The notes beneath the pieces were generated by a model. The model was not told the DNA's origin. It was given only the letters and a program-made list of their open reading frames with translations, and did no database searches. Shown here piece by piece: positions 7,626-16,496 of a stretch of 64,000 nt of DNA. This stretch comes from Streptomyces sp. NBC_00670. Its GTDB lineage: Bacteria; Actinomycetota; Actinomycetes; Streptomycetales; Streptomycetaceae. Each line of letters begins with the position of its first letter. Within the stretch, counting starts at the first letter, position 1. The stretch spans positions 372,001 to 436,000 of the forward strand of contig NZ_CP109017.1 in the NCBI RefSeq assembly GCF_036226765.1. Direction: 5' to 3'. The position numbers were made by a program, and so were the translations under genes.

Positions 7626-8531
7626 GTGCTCCAGGGCATCCTGTTCTTTCCCGTCACCCCGTTCGGGGTCGACGGTTCGGTCGACGTGTCGAAACTTTCG
7701 GACCATCTCAAGGCGGGGATCGAGTCCGGCCCGGGCGGCGTCTTCGTGGCCTGCGGCACCGGCGAGTTCCACGCCCTGGGGGTGGCGGAGTACGCCGAGG
7801 TGGTGCGCACCGCGGTGCGGATGGCGGACGGCCGGGTGCCCGTCTTCGCGGGGGCCGGCGGCGCCCTCCCGCTGGCCCGGGAGTACGCGCGGGCGGCGGA
7901 GGAGGCCGGTGCGGACGGACTGCTGCTGATGCCGCCGTACCTGGTGGCGGGACCGCCGGCCGGGCTGGTCGCGTACGTCCGCGAGGTCGTCGCCGCCACC
8001 TCGCTGCGGGTCATCGTCTACCAGCGGGCCAACGCCCGCCTGGACGTGCCCTCCGCCCTGGAGGTGGCCCGGATGCCGCAGGTCGTGGGCCTGAAGGACG
8101 GCACCGGCGACCTCGACCTGCTGTCGCGGATCGTGACCGCCGTCCGGGCGGACCCGGCCACCGGCGGCGCGGAGTTCCAGTTCTTCAACGGCATGCCGAC
8201 CGCCGAGGGCACCCAGCTCGCCTACCGGGGCATCGGCGTGGACCTGTACTCCTCGGCGGTGTTCTGCTTCGCCCCCGAGATCGCGCTCGCCTTCCACCGG
8301 GCGGTCACGGCCGGGGACGACGAGAAGGTGCAGCGGCTGCTGGCCGGCTTCTACCACCCGCTGATCGCCCTGCGCGAGCGCGTGCCCGGCTACTCGGTCT
8401 CCCTGGTCAAGGCGGCCGTCCGGCTGCGCGGACTGGACGTCGGCGGGGTACGGCCGCCGCTCACCGACCCGGCCCCCGGGGACCTCGCCGAGCTGGAGCG
8501 GATCATCGCCAAGGGGGACGACATCCGATGA
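7626..8531 (+). CDS. kdgD: 5-dehydro-4-deoxyglucarate dehydratase (DHDPS/NAL family)
   Basis: 301 aa, TIM-barrel of the dihydrodipicolinate synthase family. It converts 5-dehydro-4-deoxy-D-glucarate to 2-oxoglutarate semialdehyde plus CO2. Evidence: FFPVTPFGVDGSVD near the N-terminus, GVFVACGTGEFHAL in place of the DapA GTTGE loop, the IVYQRANA segment with the conserved tyrosine, and the Schiff-base lysine in VVGLKDGTGD. GTG 7626 is selected because GATGAGG lies 6 bases upstream; longer in-frame starts lie inside the operator region. It overlaps the glucarate dehydratase start (ATGA), confirming pathway linkage. Confidence 0.9.
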   Translation: MLQGILFFPVTPFGVDGSVDVSKLSDHLKAGIESGPGGVFVACGTGEFHALGVAEYAEVVRTAVRMADGRVPVFAGAGGALPLAREYARAAEEAGADGLLLMPPYLVAGPPAGLVAYVREVVAATSLRVIVYQRANARLDVPSALEVARMPQVVGLKDGTGDLDLLSRIVTAVRADPATGGAEFQFFNGMPTAEGTQLAYRGIGVDLYSSAVFCFAPEIALAFHRAVTAGDDEKVQRLLAGFYHPLIALRERVPGYSVSLVKAAVRLRGLDVGGVRPPLTDPAPGDLAELERIIAKGDDIR

Positions 8532-9802
8532 GCGAGGCACTGCGGATCACCCGCGTCGACATCACCCCCGTCGCGTTCAAGGACCCGGCCCTGCTCAACG
8601 CCGTCGGCGTCCACGAGCCCTACGCGCTGCGCGCGGTCATCGAGGTGAGCACGGACCAGGGCCTCACCGGACTGGGCGAGACCTACGCCGACGAGGGCCA
8701 TCTGCGCCGGCTGCGCACGGCCGCCGACGCCCTCACCGGCATGGACGTGCACGACCTCGGCCCGATGCGCCGGCGCGTCGCCGAGGTGCTCGGCGGGGAC
8801 AGCGGCAGCGACGGCCACGGCCTGACCGGCATGATCACCACCAGCTCCACGGTGGACCGGGTCTTCTCCCCCTTCGAGGTGGCCTGCCTCGACATCCGGG
8901 GCCGCGCCACCGGCCGCCCCGTCAGCGACCTGCTCGGCGGCGCCGTCCGCGACACGGTGCCCTTCAGCGCCTACCTCTTCTACAAGTGGGCCGGCCACCC
9001 GGAGCACGAGCCCGACGCCTTCGGCCCCGCGCTGGACCCGGAGGGCATCGTCGCGCAGGCCCGGCGCATGGTGACGGAGTACGGCTTCACGGCGATCAAG
9101 CTCAAGGGCGGTGTCTTCCCGCCCGAGCAGGAGGTGGAGGCGGTCCTCGCCCTGCGCGAGGCGTTCCCCGACGTGCCGCTGCGCCTGGACCCCAACGCCG
9201 CCTGGACGGTGGAGACTTCGCTGAAGGTGGCCCGGGACCTGGACGGTGTCCTGGAGTACCTGGAGGACCCCACACCCGGTCAGGAGGGCATGGCGCGGGT
9301 GGCGCGCGAGGCCTCGATGCCACTGGCCACCAACATGTGTGTGGTCGCCTTCGACGAACTGCCCTCCGCGGTGCGCGGCGACGCCGTGCAGGTCGTCCTC
9401 TCCGACCACCACTACTGGGGCGGTCTGCAGCGCTCCAAACTGCTGGCCGGGATCTGCGACACCTTCGGGCTGGGGCTGTCCATGCACTCCAACTCCCACC
9501 TCGGGATCAGCCTCGCGGCCATGACGCACCTGGCCGCCGCCACCGAGAACCTGACCTACGCCTGCGACACCCACTGGCCGTGGAAGGACCCCGCGGAGGA
9601 CGTGATCGCCCCCGGCGCGCTCGGCTTCCGCGACGGTTCCGTCGCCGTCCCGCGCACCCCGGGCCTCGGCGTGGAACTGGACCGCGACGCGCTGGCCGTA
9701 CTGCACGAGCAGTACCTGCGCTGCGGACTGCGCAACCGGGACGACACCGGGTACATGCGCCGCCTCGACCCGACCTACGAGAAGAAGTCGCCGCGCTGGT
9801 GA
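8528..9802 (+). CDS. gudD: D-glucarate dehydratase, enolase superfamily
   Basis: 424 aa. It dehydrates D-glucarate to 5-dehydro-4-deoxyglucarate. The N-terminal capping domain is followed by the barrel with the KxK base motif in AIKLKGGVFP, metal ligands in RLDPNAAW and LEDPTPGQEG, and the His-Asp dyad region in SMHSNSHLGIS and DTHWPWK, as in characterised glucarate dehydratases rather than muconate cycloisomerases. It overlaps kdgD by 4 bases and is followed 99 bases later by the transporter. The operon thus covers uptake and the first two steps. Confidence 0.92.
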   Translation: MSEALRITRVDITPVAFKDPALLNAVGVHEPYALRAVIEVSTDQGLTGLGETYADEGHLRRLRTAADALTGMDVHDLGPMRRRVAEVLGGDSGSDGHGLTGMITTSSTVDRVFSPFEVACLDIRGRATGRPVSDLLGGAVRDTVPFSAYLFYKWAGHPEHEPDAFGPALDPEGIVAQARRMVTEYGFTAIKLKGGVFPPEQEVEAVLALREAFPDVPLRLDPNAAWTVETSLKVARDLDGVLEYLEDPTPGQEGMARVAREASMPLATNMCVVAFDELPSAVRGDAVQVVLSDHHYWGGLQRSKLLAGICDTFGLGLSMHSNSHLGISLAAMTHLAAATENLTYACDTHWPWKDPAEDVIAPGALGFRDGSVAVPRTPGLGVELDRDALAVLHEQYLRCGLRNRDDTGYMRRLDPTYEKKSPRW

Positions 9803-9901
9803 CACCGGGCGGTCTACGCCCCAAGGACCCACCCCCCTCCGGCAGTTCGCTCCACTCCCGCTCCCTCACGACAAGCTCCCTCACGACAAGAAGGTCCTCT
9901 T

Positions 9902-11425
9902 ATGCATTGGCTGGACTGGACCACCCTCGGCGCCTATTTCGTGGTGATGCTCCTCATCGGCGTGTGGTCGCACCGGCGCGTCAGCGACGTCTCCGACTAC
10001 TTCACCGGCGGCGGAAAGATGCCCTGGTGGCTGACCGGCATCTCGCACCACATGTCGGGCTACAGCGCCGCCGTGTTCGTGGCCTATGCCGCGGTCGCCT
10101 ACAACTACGGCATCACCGTCTACGTCTGGGCGTTCCTGCCGCTCGCACTGGGCACCGGCGTCGGCGCCTTCCTCTTCGCACCGCGCTGGAACCGGCTGCA
10201 GAAGCGGTTCAAGGTGGCCTCGCCGCTGGAATACCTCAAGCGCCGGTACAACGTGCCCACCCAGCAGGCGCTGGCGTGGAGCGGTGCCCTGCTCAAGGTG
10301 TTCGACGTGGCCGCCAAGTGGGCCTCGGTGGCGGTGCTGCTGAAGGTCTTCACCGGTATGTCCATGACCAACGGCATCCTGCTGACCGGCGTCATCACCC
10401 TGCTGTACTGCACGGTCGGCGGACTGTGGGCGGACGCCCTCACCGAGTTCGGCCAGTTCATCATCCAGGGTGTGGCCGCGCTGTCCATGATGTGGGTGGT
10501 CCTCGACCGGCTCGGCGGCATCTCCGGGCTCGGCACCCTGTGGCACCGGCTGCCCGCGCACCACACCGACCCGCTCGTCGGCCCCTACACGGCCGGCTTC
10601 CTCACCGCGTACATCGTCGTCAAGCTCTTCGAGTACAACGGCGGCATGTGGAACCTCGCCCAGCGGTACATGGCCACCGACTCCCCCAAGGCCGCCCGGC
10701 GTTCGGCCGGTCTGTCGGCGGGGCTCTACCTGGTCTGGCCCGCGATCCTGCTGCTGCCCGCGGTGGCCGCGCCGGTGCTCATGCCGCACATCGCCGACCC
10801 GCAGCAGACGTACGCGCTGATGGCGCAGTCCTATCTGCCGATGGGTCTGGTGGGCCTGACCCTGGCCGGCATGTTCTCGCACACCATGGCCATGGCCTCC
10901 TCCGACGCCAACGCCGTCTCCGCGGTGGTCACCCGGGACATCCTGCCCGCCCTCTTCCCCGGCTTCCGCAACGCGAGCAGTGAACGCGGGCTGCTGGCGG
11001 GGCGGGTGTTCACCGTCGTCTTCATCGCCGGCTCCATGATCGTGGCCATCGAGGCCGACCACTTCGGCGGTGTCCTCGGCATCATCGTGGGCATGGTCGC
11101 GGCCGTCATGGGACCGATCTCCATCCCGATGCTGCTCGGGCTGCTGCCCGCCTTCCGCCGCTGCGGACCGCGTGCGGCCCTCGCCTCCTGGGCGCTCGGG
11201 CTCGGCGGCTACTTCTTCGTGAAGTACGGGCTCGACGGCGCCTCGCAGACCACGGTCGTCGTCACCCCGCTGGTCACCTCCCTCGTCGTCTACATGGTGC
11301 TCGGCCTGGTCCTGCCGGAGCCGAACGCCGAGGCGGACGCCGTCGTCGCCGCGGTCTCCGGCGGTCCGGAGGACCCGGCGCCGGGCGCGGCCGCCGCGCA
11401 GCAGCCGGTGGTGGAGCAGGCCTGA
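9902..11425 (+). CDS. Sodium:solute symporter (SSS family), probable glucarate/galactarate transporter
   Basis: 507 aa integral membrane protein with about 13 hydrophobic segments, starting MHWLDWTTLGAYFVVMLLIG. Family signatures include the SDVSDYFTGGGKMPWW loop after TM1, MSGYSAAVFVAYA in TM2 and the WADALTEFGQFIIQG segment. It is the third gene of the glucarate operon, so substrate inference rests on context. A short Ala/Pro-rich tail ends the protein. AAGAAGG precedes the ATG. Confidence 0.88.
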   Translation: MHWLDWTTLGAYFVVMLLIGVWSHRRVSDVSDYFTGGGKMPWWLTGISHHMSGYSAAVFVAYAAVAYNYGITVYVWAFLPLALGTGVGAFLFAPRWNRLQKRFKVASPLEYLKRRYNVPTQQALAWSGALLKVFDVAAKWASVAVLLKVFTGMSMTNGILLTGVITLLYCTVGGLWADALTEFGQFIIQGVAALSMMWVVLDRLGGISGLGTLWHRLPAHHTDPLVGPYTAGFLTAYIVVKLFEYNGGMWNLAQRYMATDSPKAARRSAGLSAGLYLVWPAILLLPAVAAPVLMPHIADPQQTYALMAQSYLPMGLVGLTLAGMFSHTMAMASSDANAVSAVVTRDILPALFPGFRNASSERGLLAGRVFTVVFIAGSMIVAIEADHFGGVLGIIVGMVAAVMGPISIPMLLGLLPAFRRCGPRAALASWALGLGGYFFVKYGLDGASQTTVVVTPLVTSLVVYMVLGLVLPEPNAEADAVVAAVSGGPEDPAPGAAAAQQPVVEQA

Positions 11426-11435
11426 CGTGCGAGAA

Positions 11436-11495
11436 GCCGCGAGCGGCGCACCGGGTGGGGACGTGAGCCGTCTCCCCGGGTGCGCCGCTCGCGGC
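11436..11495. terminator. Bidirectional hairpin terminator
   Basis: A 17-bp perfect inverted repeat (11436-11452 with 11479-11495; core GCCGCGAGCGGCGCACC) lies between the convergent transporter and PEBP genes. It begins 11 bases after the transporter stop and ends 17 bases before the PEBP stop, so it can serve both. Confidence 0.82.
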
Positions 11496-11512
11496 CGTTC
11501 GCCGTCGGGAGG

Positions 11513-12055
11513 TCAGGCGGCGGGCGTCTCGGCGGTGGCGGTGAGGACCGCGCGGCCGAGGGTGTGACCGGCCATGGTGAAGCCGAGGACGGCCGGGGTG
11601 GCGTCGGCCGGGACGCCGATCGACTCCACGTCCAGCGCGTGCACCACCACGAAGTAGCGGTGCGGGCCGTGCCCGGCCGGCGGGGCGGCGCCGATGTAGC
11701 GCGCCGCGCGGGAGTCGCCCGGCAGCTGGCAGGCGCCCTCGGGCAGCCCCGAGCCGGTGTCGTCGCCCGCGCCCTCCGGCAGTGCGGTGACGGAGGCCGG
11801 GATGTCGGCGACCGCCCAGTGCCAGAAGCCGGACCCGGTCGGGGCGTCGGGGTCGTAGACCGTCACCGCGTAGCTCCGGGTGCCCTCGGGCGCGCCGCTC
11901 CAGGACAGCTGCGGGGAGACGTCCTTGCCGCCCGGGACGCCGGAGAGGCCGGAGAACTGCGCGATCGGCCAGGCGGCACCGTCGGCGACGGTGGTGCTGG
12001 TGACGGTGAAGGAGGCCGCCTCGGGGAGGCGGGCGAAGGGGTCGTTTCCGGTCAT
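11513..12055 (-). CDS. YbhB/YbcL family Raf kinase inhibitor-like (PEBP) protein
   Basis: 180 aa. Characteristic PEBP motifs are visible: SPQLSWSGAPEGTRSYAVTV, the DPDAPTGSGFWHW ligand-site motif, and GPHRYFVVVHALD in the second half. No signal peptide. ATG 12055 gives MTGNDPFARLPE, the usual start for Streptomyces members. It is divergent from the GntR regulator with about 130 bp between the starts. Biochemical role in bacteria is poorly defined. Confidence 0.93.
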   Translation of the reverse strand: MTGNDPFARLPEAASFTVTSTTVADGAAWPIAQFSGLSGVPGGKDVSPQLSWSGAPEGTRSYAVTVYDPDAPTGSGFWHWAVADIPASVTALPEGAGDDTGSGLPEGACQLPGDSRAARYIGAAPPAGHGPHRYFVVVHALDVESIGVPADATPAVLGFTMAGHTLGRAVLTATAETPAA

Positions 12056-12147
12056 CGTGCGGGTTCCTTCCAAGGTTTCGGGAAACGGGCAGCGGTCTGC
12101 CCACGGGGGCCGGTTCGGCATCGGCCACGTCATCGACCATAACAGCA

Positions 12148-12178
12148 ATAATCGATTATCAACGCGATCGTCTATGCT
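12148..12178 (+). promoter_or_regulatory. Palindrome and -10 element before the GntR gene
   Basis: ATAATCGATTAT (12148-12159) is a perfect 12-bp palindrome, AT-rich against a GC-rich background. TATGCT at 12173-12178 ends 6 bases before the ATG at 12185, which suggests a leaderless transcript; no Shine-Dalgarno is present. The palindrome covers the expected -35 position and is a candidate autoregulatory site for the GntR protein. Confidence 0.6.
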
Positions 12179-12184
12179 GGGCTC

Positions 12185-12904
12185 ATGACTGGAACGACGG
12201 CCGGCCCACCGGCCCCCACGGAGAAGCGGATGCTCTCCGAGCAGGTGTACGCCCGCCTGCGCGACGCGATCCTGCGCGGCGACTACGCGCCCGGGCAGGC
12301 CCTGAAACCGCAGGAGCTGGCGGGAACGTACGAGGTCAGCCTGGCCGTGGTGCGCGAGGCGCTGGTGCGGGTGGTCGGGGACGGGCTCGCCGACCGGCTG
12401 CCCAACCGCGGCTTCGCCGTGCCCGCCTTCTCCGACCGGCGCTGGCAGGAGATCGGCGAGGCCCGGCGGACCATCGAGCCGGTGCTGCTGCGCATGGCCG
12501 TCGAGCGCGGTGACGTCGACTGGGAGGCGCGGGTGCGCGCGGCCCACCACCGGCTGGCGCGCACGCCGGCGTTCGTGGCCGGGGAGGGCGAGTTCTACAG
12601 CGCCGACTGGGCCGAGGCGCACCGCCTCTTCCACCGCACCCTGCTGGACGGCTGCGGCAACCCGGTCCTGCTGGACACGTTCGACCGGCTGTGGACGGCG
12701 AGCGAGCTGATGCGCCGCTGGGCCGGGCACCGCACGCCCGGCCGCGACCACGTCCGCGAGCACGCCCTGCTGGAGGAGGCGGCGCTGGCCCGGGACGCCG
12801 ACCGTGCCGCGGCCGTCCTCGACCGCCATCTGACCCTGACCGCCGCCGCCCTCGCCCCGGACGACGGCTCACCGGCCCACGAGGAGGACGATCACCGTGC
12901 GTGA
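12185..12904 (+). CDS. GntR family transcriptional regulator, FCD-type effector domain
   Basis: 239 aa. The winged-helix domain is residues ~15-80 (LSEQVYARLRDAILRGDYAPG, then LKPQELAGTYEVSLAVVREAL); the region after ~90 is an all-helical FCD-like domain with spaced acidic/His residues (HRLFHRTLL, REHALLEEA) that normally bind a carboxylate or sugar-acid ligand via metal. It starts without a ribosome site, consistent with leaderless expression, and overlaps the downstream gene by 8 bases. It could regulate the glucarate operon 4 kb upstream, the PEBP gene, or the downstream gene; not resolved. Confidence 0.9.
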   Translation: MTGTTAGPPAPTEKRMLSEQVYARLRDAILRGDYAPGQALKPQELAGTYEVSLAVVREALVRVVGDGLADRLPNRGFAVPAFSDRRWQEIGEARRTIEPVLLRMAVERGDVDWEARVRAAHHRLARTPAFVAGEGEFYSADWAEAHRLFHRTLLDGCGNPVLLDTFDRLWTASELMRRWAGHRTPGRDHVREHALLEEAALARDADRAAAVLDRHLTLTAAALAPDDGSPAHEEDDHRA

Positions 12905-13733
12905 CACCGGTGCCGTGCGCGAGGTGAGCGCCGCCGTCAGCGCCGCCCACACCTTCGTCTACTTCGTCCCCGAGACCGCCGAGGAGGCCGCCGCCCTGGG
13001 CGTGACCGAGCGCGGTCCCGCGTATTTCGCGTCCCGCTCGGCCCCGCTGGGCGCCGTCCCGTGGCAGGTGACGTACGCCGCCTTCTACAACTTCAGCCCG
13101 CGGGCGGTACGGACCATGACCGGGGTCTGGGACGTCGCACCCCCGGAGCGGTGGCAGGAGGCCCGCTTCACGGCCGTCGGGCGCGCGCTGCGGCGTGTCG
13201 GTGTGCCGCTGTCGGACGGGCAGGTCGCGGAGGCACGCGCGCTGCTGGATCCGGTCGTCGCCGGGGCCGACCACTGCGGCAAGGTGCTGGCCGCCGCCAA
13301 CGCGGCGGTGGCACTGCCGGACGATCCGCTCGTCGCGCTCTGGCAGCAACTCACGGTGGTGCGCGAATGGCGCGGTGACGCCCATCTCGTCGTCCTCGCC
13401 GACAACCGCCTCGGCCCGTGCGACTGCACGGTCCTGCAGACCGCCACGGGCCGCCTCCCGACGGCGCTCGCCCGGGCGACCCGCCGCTGGGACGACGAGG
13501 AGTGGGCCGCGGCGACGGCCCGGCTCGCCGCCCGCGGCTGGCTCACCCCCGACGGCACGGTGACCGAGGCCGGCGCGGCGGCGCGCGAGCGGATCGAGGC
13601 CGAGACCGACGCGCACTGCGCCCCGCTGTGGGCCCCGATCGGCGACACGGGCACCCGCCGCCTCACCGCGCTGCTCGCCCCGCTCGACGAGGCGTTCCGG
13701 GCGGCGGGCACGTACCGGCCACGACCGCGCTGA
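12897..13733 (+). CDS. SalK/SCO6745-like helix-turn-helix family protein
   Basis: 278 aa, starting at GTG 12897 inside the end of the GntR gene, so the two are co-translated. The protein has an N-terminal helical region (EVSAAVSAAHTFVYFVPETA), a central YAAFYNFSPRAV motif and a C-terminal winged-helix-like segment (ATARLAARGWLTPDGTVTEAG). This pattern matches the SalK/SCO6745 family common in actinomycetes. Function is not established. The fusion-like overlap with a GntR gene suggests both act on the same signal. Confidence 0.7.
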   Translation: MRDTGAVREVSAAVSAAHTFVYFVPETAEEAAALGVTERGPAYFASRSAPLGAVPWQVTYAAFYNFSPRAVRTMTGVWDVAPPERWQEARFTAVGRALRRVGVPLSDGQVAEARALLDPVVAGADHCGKVLAAANAAVALPDDPLVALWQQLTVVREWRGDAHLVVLADNRLGPCDCTVLQTATGRLPTALARATRRWDDEEWAAATARLAARGWLTPDGTVTEAGAAARERIEAETDAHCAPLWAPIGDTGTRRLTALLAPLDEAFRAAGTYRPRPR

Positions 13734-13751
13734 CCGGCGGCGCGGTCGTGA

Positions 13752-14252
13752 CTAGGGCATGCACACCTGGGTGACGGTGCCCCCGGCCGCCGCCCGGTCC
13801 ACCGTCACCCGCACGTTCCCGAGGCCCGTCCCGTCGGCCGGGGCCACCGCGTCGGCGGCCGTGCACACCAGTTGGCGCAGGGCGCTGCGGGACTCCCAGC
13901 CCCGGGGCGCGCGGAGCCGTACGGTGCCACCCCCGTCGGCGGCGCCGACCGGGGTGGGTGCCTGGCCGGGTGCGTAGCTGACGAGGCCGCGGGCGCGTTC
14001 GGCGGGGTTGGGGCCCTGGACCAGGTGGTGCAGGGCGGCGTCGAGCGCGTCGGGGCCGCGGTGGAGGCGGGAGACGCGTTCGAGGCCCTGGGCGGAGTAG
14101 AAGTAGACGTGCACGGCGGCCGGGGTCCCGGAGGTGCGGCCGGGCAGTCCGGCGGCCGGGGAACCGGCCGGTCCGGGTGCGGTGTCGGTGACGCCGCAGC
14201 CGGCCAGCGCCAGCAGCAGGGCCGACGCCAGTACGCGGTGCCGCGCTCTCAT
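13752..14252 (-). CDS. GerMN-domain lipoprotein
   Basis: 166 aa. Signal peptide [19 protein letters not shown] with lipobox LAGC, so it is attached to the outer face of the membrane. A GerMN-type domain follows: [38 protein letters not shown] and a conserved LVCTAADAV segment. It overlaps the sensor kinase stop by 4 bases and is the third gene of an RR-HK-lipoprotein operon. LpqB-like GerMN lipoproteins can modulate partner kinases, so a sensor-accessory role is plausible. A paralogue lies on the other side of the operon (16497-17042). Confidence 0.88.
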   Translation of the reverse strand: MRARHRVLASALLLALAGCGVTDTAPGPAGSPAAGLPGRTSGTPAAVHVYFYSAQGLERVSRLHRGPDALDAALHHLVQGPNPAERARGLVSYAPGQAPTPVGAADGGGTVRLRAPRGWESRSALRQLVCTAADAVAPADGTGLGNVRVTVDRAAAGGTVTQVCMP

Positions 14253-15721
14253 GCGGGGTCGCGCGGCAGGGTGAGGGTGAACACCGCTCCTCCCTCCGGG
14301 GCGTTGGCAGCGGTGAGGGTGCCGCCGTGCAGCCGGGCGTTCTCGGCGGCGATGGCCAGGCCGAGGCCGCTGCCCTCGCTGCGGGTGCGGGCGGTGTCGC
14401 CCTTGGTGAAGCGGTCGAAGACGTGCGGGAGTAGTTCCTCGGGGATGCCGGGTCCGCCGTCGTGCACGGCGAGGACGAGACGGGCGGAGTCGGCGCGGGC
14501 ACGGATGCGCACGACCGCCTTCGGCCCGCCGTGGCGCAGGGCGTTGCCGGTGAGGTTGGCGAGGACGACGTCGATGCGGCGCGGGTCGAGGCGGGCGCGC
14601 AGGCCCTCGGGGGCGTCGACCGCCACCCGGTCCTGCCAGTGGCGCAACGCGAGTGTCTTGCGCAGGAGTTCGCCGACGTCGATCTCGTCGAGGTCGAGCC
14701 GGGCGGCCCCGGCGTCGAACCGTGAGATCTCCATCAGGTCCTCCACCAGGTGCGCCAGTTTGCGGGTCTCGTCGGCAACGAGGGTGAGGGCCTCGGAGGT
14801 CTCGGGGCCGAGGTGGCCGGAGGCGGCGTCGCCGTCGAGGAGTCCGGTGACGGCGGTCATCGCGGCGAGCGGGGTGCGCAGTTCGTGGGAGACGTCGGCG
14901 GCGAACCGGCGGGCCTTGGCCTCCATGGAGCGCAGGGTAGCGGCGTCCGCCTGGAGGGTGGCGGCCATGGTGTTGAACGCGCCGCCCAGGTCGGCGAGTT
15001 CGTCGTGTCCGGTGACCCGGATACGGGTGTCGAGGTCACCGTTGGCCATGGACTCGGCGGCCGACCGCAGCCGCCGTACCGGGCGCAGCACCCGGCGGGC
15101 GGCCAGCAGCGCGGGGATCAGCGAGGCGAGGACGACGGGCAGCGCCCCGGCGCGGGCCGCGCGGACCAGTGAGCCGACGTCCTGCTCCTGGGCGGTGAGC
15201 GAGAAGGTGGCGTAGACGACGAGCCCGGAGGAGCGGGTGGGGTGGTCGGCGACGGAGACGGGCAGGGCGACGGCGAGCCGGGGTTCGCCCTGTCGGTGGT
15301 AGCGCTGCACGAGGGCGGTGGTGGCGCGGGCGGCGCGGTCCGTCAGGCCCGCGGGAAGGGCGGGGGCGGGCCGCCGGGCGGTGACGAGGGTGCCGTCCCG
15401 GTAAGCGGCGGCGACCCGCCAGCCGCGCGCGCCGCCCGCGCGGTCGAGCTGCACGGTCAGGGCGCGCAGGTCCGCCGCGGTGGGCCGGGCGGGCAGGTCC
15501 GGGGCGAGGGAGTCGACCTGGGCGCGCAGCTCCCGTACGGCGTTGTCCTGGGCGCGCTGGAGGATCGCGGTGCGGGCCTGCTGGAAGGTGAGCGCGGCGG
15601 TGGTCAGCGCGCTGAGGGCGGAGACCAGGACGAAGGTGACGACGAGCCGGGTGCGCAGCCCGGCCGGAAGACGGCGGCGCCGCACGCCCCGCCCGCCCGG
15701 CACGGCCGGACGGCGTCTCAC
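14249..15721 (-). CDS. HAMP-domain sensor histidine kinase
   Basis: 490 aa. Residues ~15-35 form TM1 ([20 protein letters not shown]), then an extracytoplasmic domain of ~125 aa, TM2 ([17 protein letters not shown]), a HAMP domain ([20 protein letters not shown]), HisKA with the phospho-accepting His in [15 protein letters not shown], and HATPase_c with [19 protein letters not shown] and GSGLGLAIA boxes. GTG 15721 is chosen because it overlaps the regulator stop (TGTGA). Co-transcribed with the regulator and the GerMN lipoprotein. Confidence 0.94.
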   Translation of the reverse strand: MRRRPAVPGGRGVRRRRLPAGLRTRLVVTFVLVSALSALTTAALTFQQARTAILQRAQDNAVRELRAQVDSLAPDLPARPTAADLRALTVQLDRAGGARGWRVAAAYRDGTLVTARRPAPALPAGLTDRAARATTALVQRYHRQGEPRLAVALPVSVADHPTRSSGLVVYATFSLTAQEQDVGSLVRAARAGALPVVLASLIPALLAARRVLRPVRRLRSAAESMANGDLDTRIRVTGHDELADLGGAFNTMAATLQADAATLRSMEAKARRFAADVSHELRTPLAAMTAVTGLLDGDAASGHLGPETSEALTLVADETRKLAHLVEDLMEISRFDAGAARLDLDEIDVGELLRKTLALRHWQDRVAVDAPEGLRARLDPRRIDVVLANLTGNALRHGGPKAVVRIRARADSARLVLAVHDGGPGIPEELLPHVFDRFTKGDTARTRSEGSGLGLAIAAENARLHGGTLTAANAPEGGAVFTLTLPRDPA

Positions 15722-16410
15722 AGCGGCCCGAACCGGTAGCCGAAGCCGCGCACGGTCTGGAGGTAGCGGGGGTGGCGTGGGTCGTCCTCGGTCTTGGACC
15801 GCACCCGCATCACACACGCGTCCACCAGCCGCGCGTCGCCGTAGTAACTGTGCTCCCACACCTTCTCCAGCAGTTGCTGACGGCTGAAGGTCCGGTCCGG
15901 GGAGGCCGACAGGAACAGCAGCAGCTTGAGCTCGGAGGGCGCGAGCAGCACGTCCGCTCCGCGCTTGCGCACGCGCAGGGCGACCCGGTCGATCTCCAGG
16001 TCCCCGTACGTGGTGCGCTCGCCGCCCGCCGGGGGGCCGGGCTGGGACGGGGCGAGGCGGCGCAGCACCGCACGCATACGGGCCTCGATGACCTCGTCGC
16101 TGGAGGGCTTGACGATGTAGTCGTCGGCGCCGGCCTCCAGGCCCACGACCACGTCGATGTCGTCGCCGCGCGCGGAGAGGATGACGAGGGGCACCTGGCT
16201 GGTCTCGCGGATGCGCCGGCACACCTCCAGGCCGCTCATGCCGGGCAGCATCAGGTCGAGCAGGACAAGGTCGGGAGGGCAGTCGGCCAGCGCCTGGAGG
16301 CCGTCCTCGCCGGTGCCGACCGCCTCGGTCTCGTGGCCGCGCCGGCGCAGGCCCAGGGTGACACCGCGGCGGACGGCGGGATCGTCCTCGATCAGCAGGA
16401 CTCGTGTCAT
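15718..16410 (-). CDS. OmpR/PhoB-type response regulator
   Basis: 230 aa. The receiver domain has acidic pocket LIEDDPAV, phospho-acceptor Asp in LVLLDLMLPGMSG and conserved Lys in DDYIVKPSS. The C-terminal winged helix (RKRGADVLLAPSELKLLLFL ... VDACVMRVRSKTE ... [12 protein letters not shown]) is OmpR-like. First gene of the RR-HK-GerMN operon. The nearby GerMN lipoprotein pairing recalls the MtrAB-LpqB and CseABC arrangements, which suggests envelope sensing; this is inference. Confidence 0.95.
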   Translation of the reverse strand: MTRVLLIEDDPAVRRGVTLGLRRRGHETEAVGTGEDGLQALADCPPDLVLLDLMLPGMSGLEVCRRIRETSQVPLVILSARGDDIDVVVGLEAGADDYIVKPSSDEVIEARMRAVLRRLAPSQPGPPAGGERTTYGDLEIDRVALRVRKRGADVLLAPSELKLLLFLSASPDRTFSRQQLLEKVWEHSYYGDARLVDACVMRVRSKTEDDPRHPRYLQTVRGFGYRFGPL

Positions 16411-16496
16411 GGGAGCGGGCTTCTCCGTTTCGTCTGCGGTGTCTTCATGTCACCGTGGGCTGCGGGCGTTGGACGTCAGCGGTCCGGGTCCGCCGG

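Noticed and set aside
12148..12159. Idea that the GntR protein at 12185 controls the glucarate operon through this palindrome
   Set aside because: The glucarate promoter has dyads with unrelated sequences; control cannot be claimed from this window.
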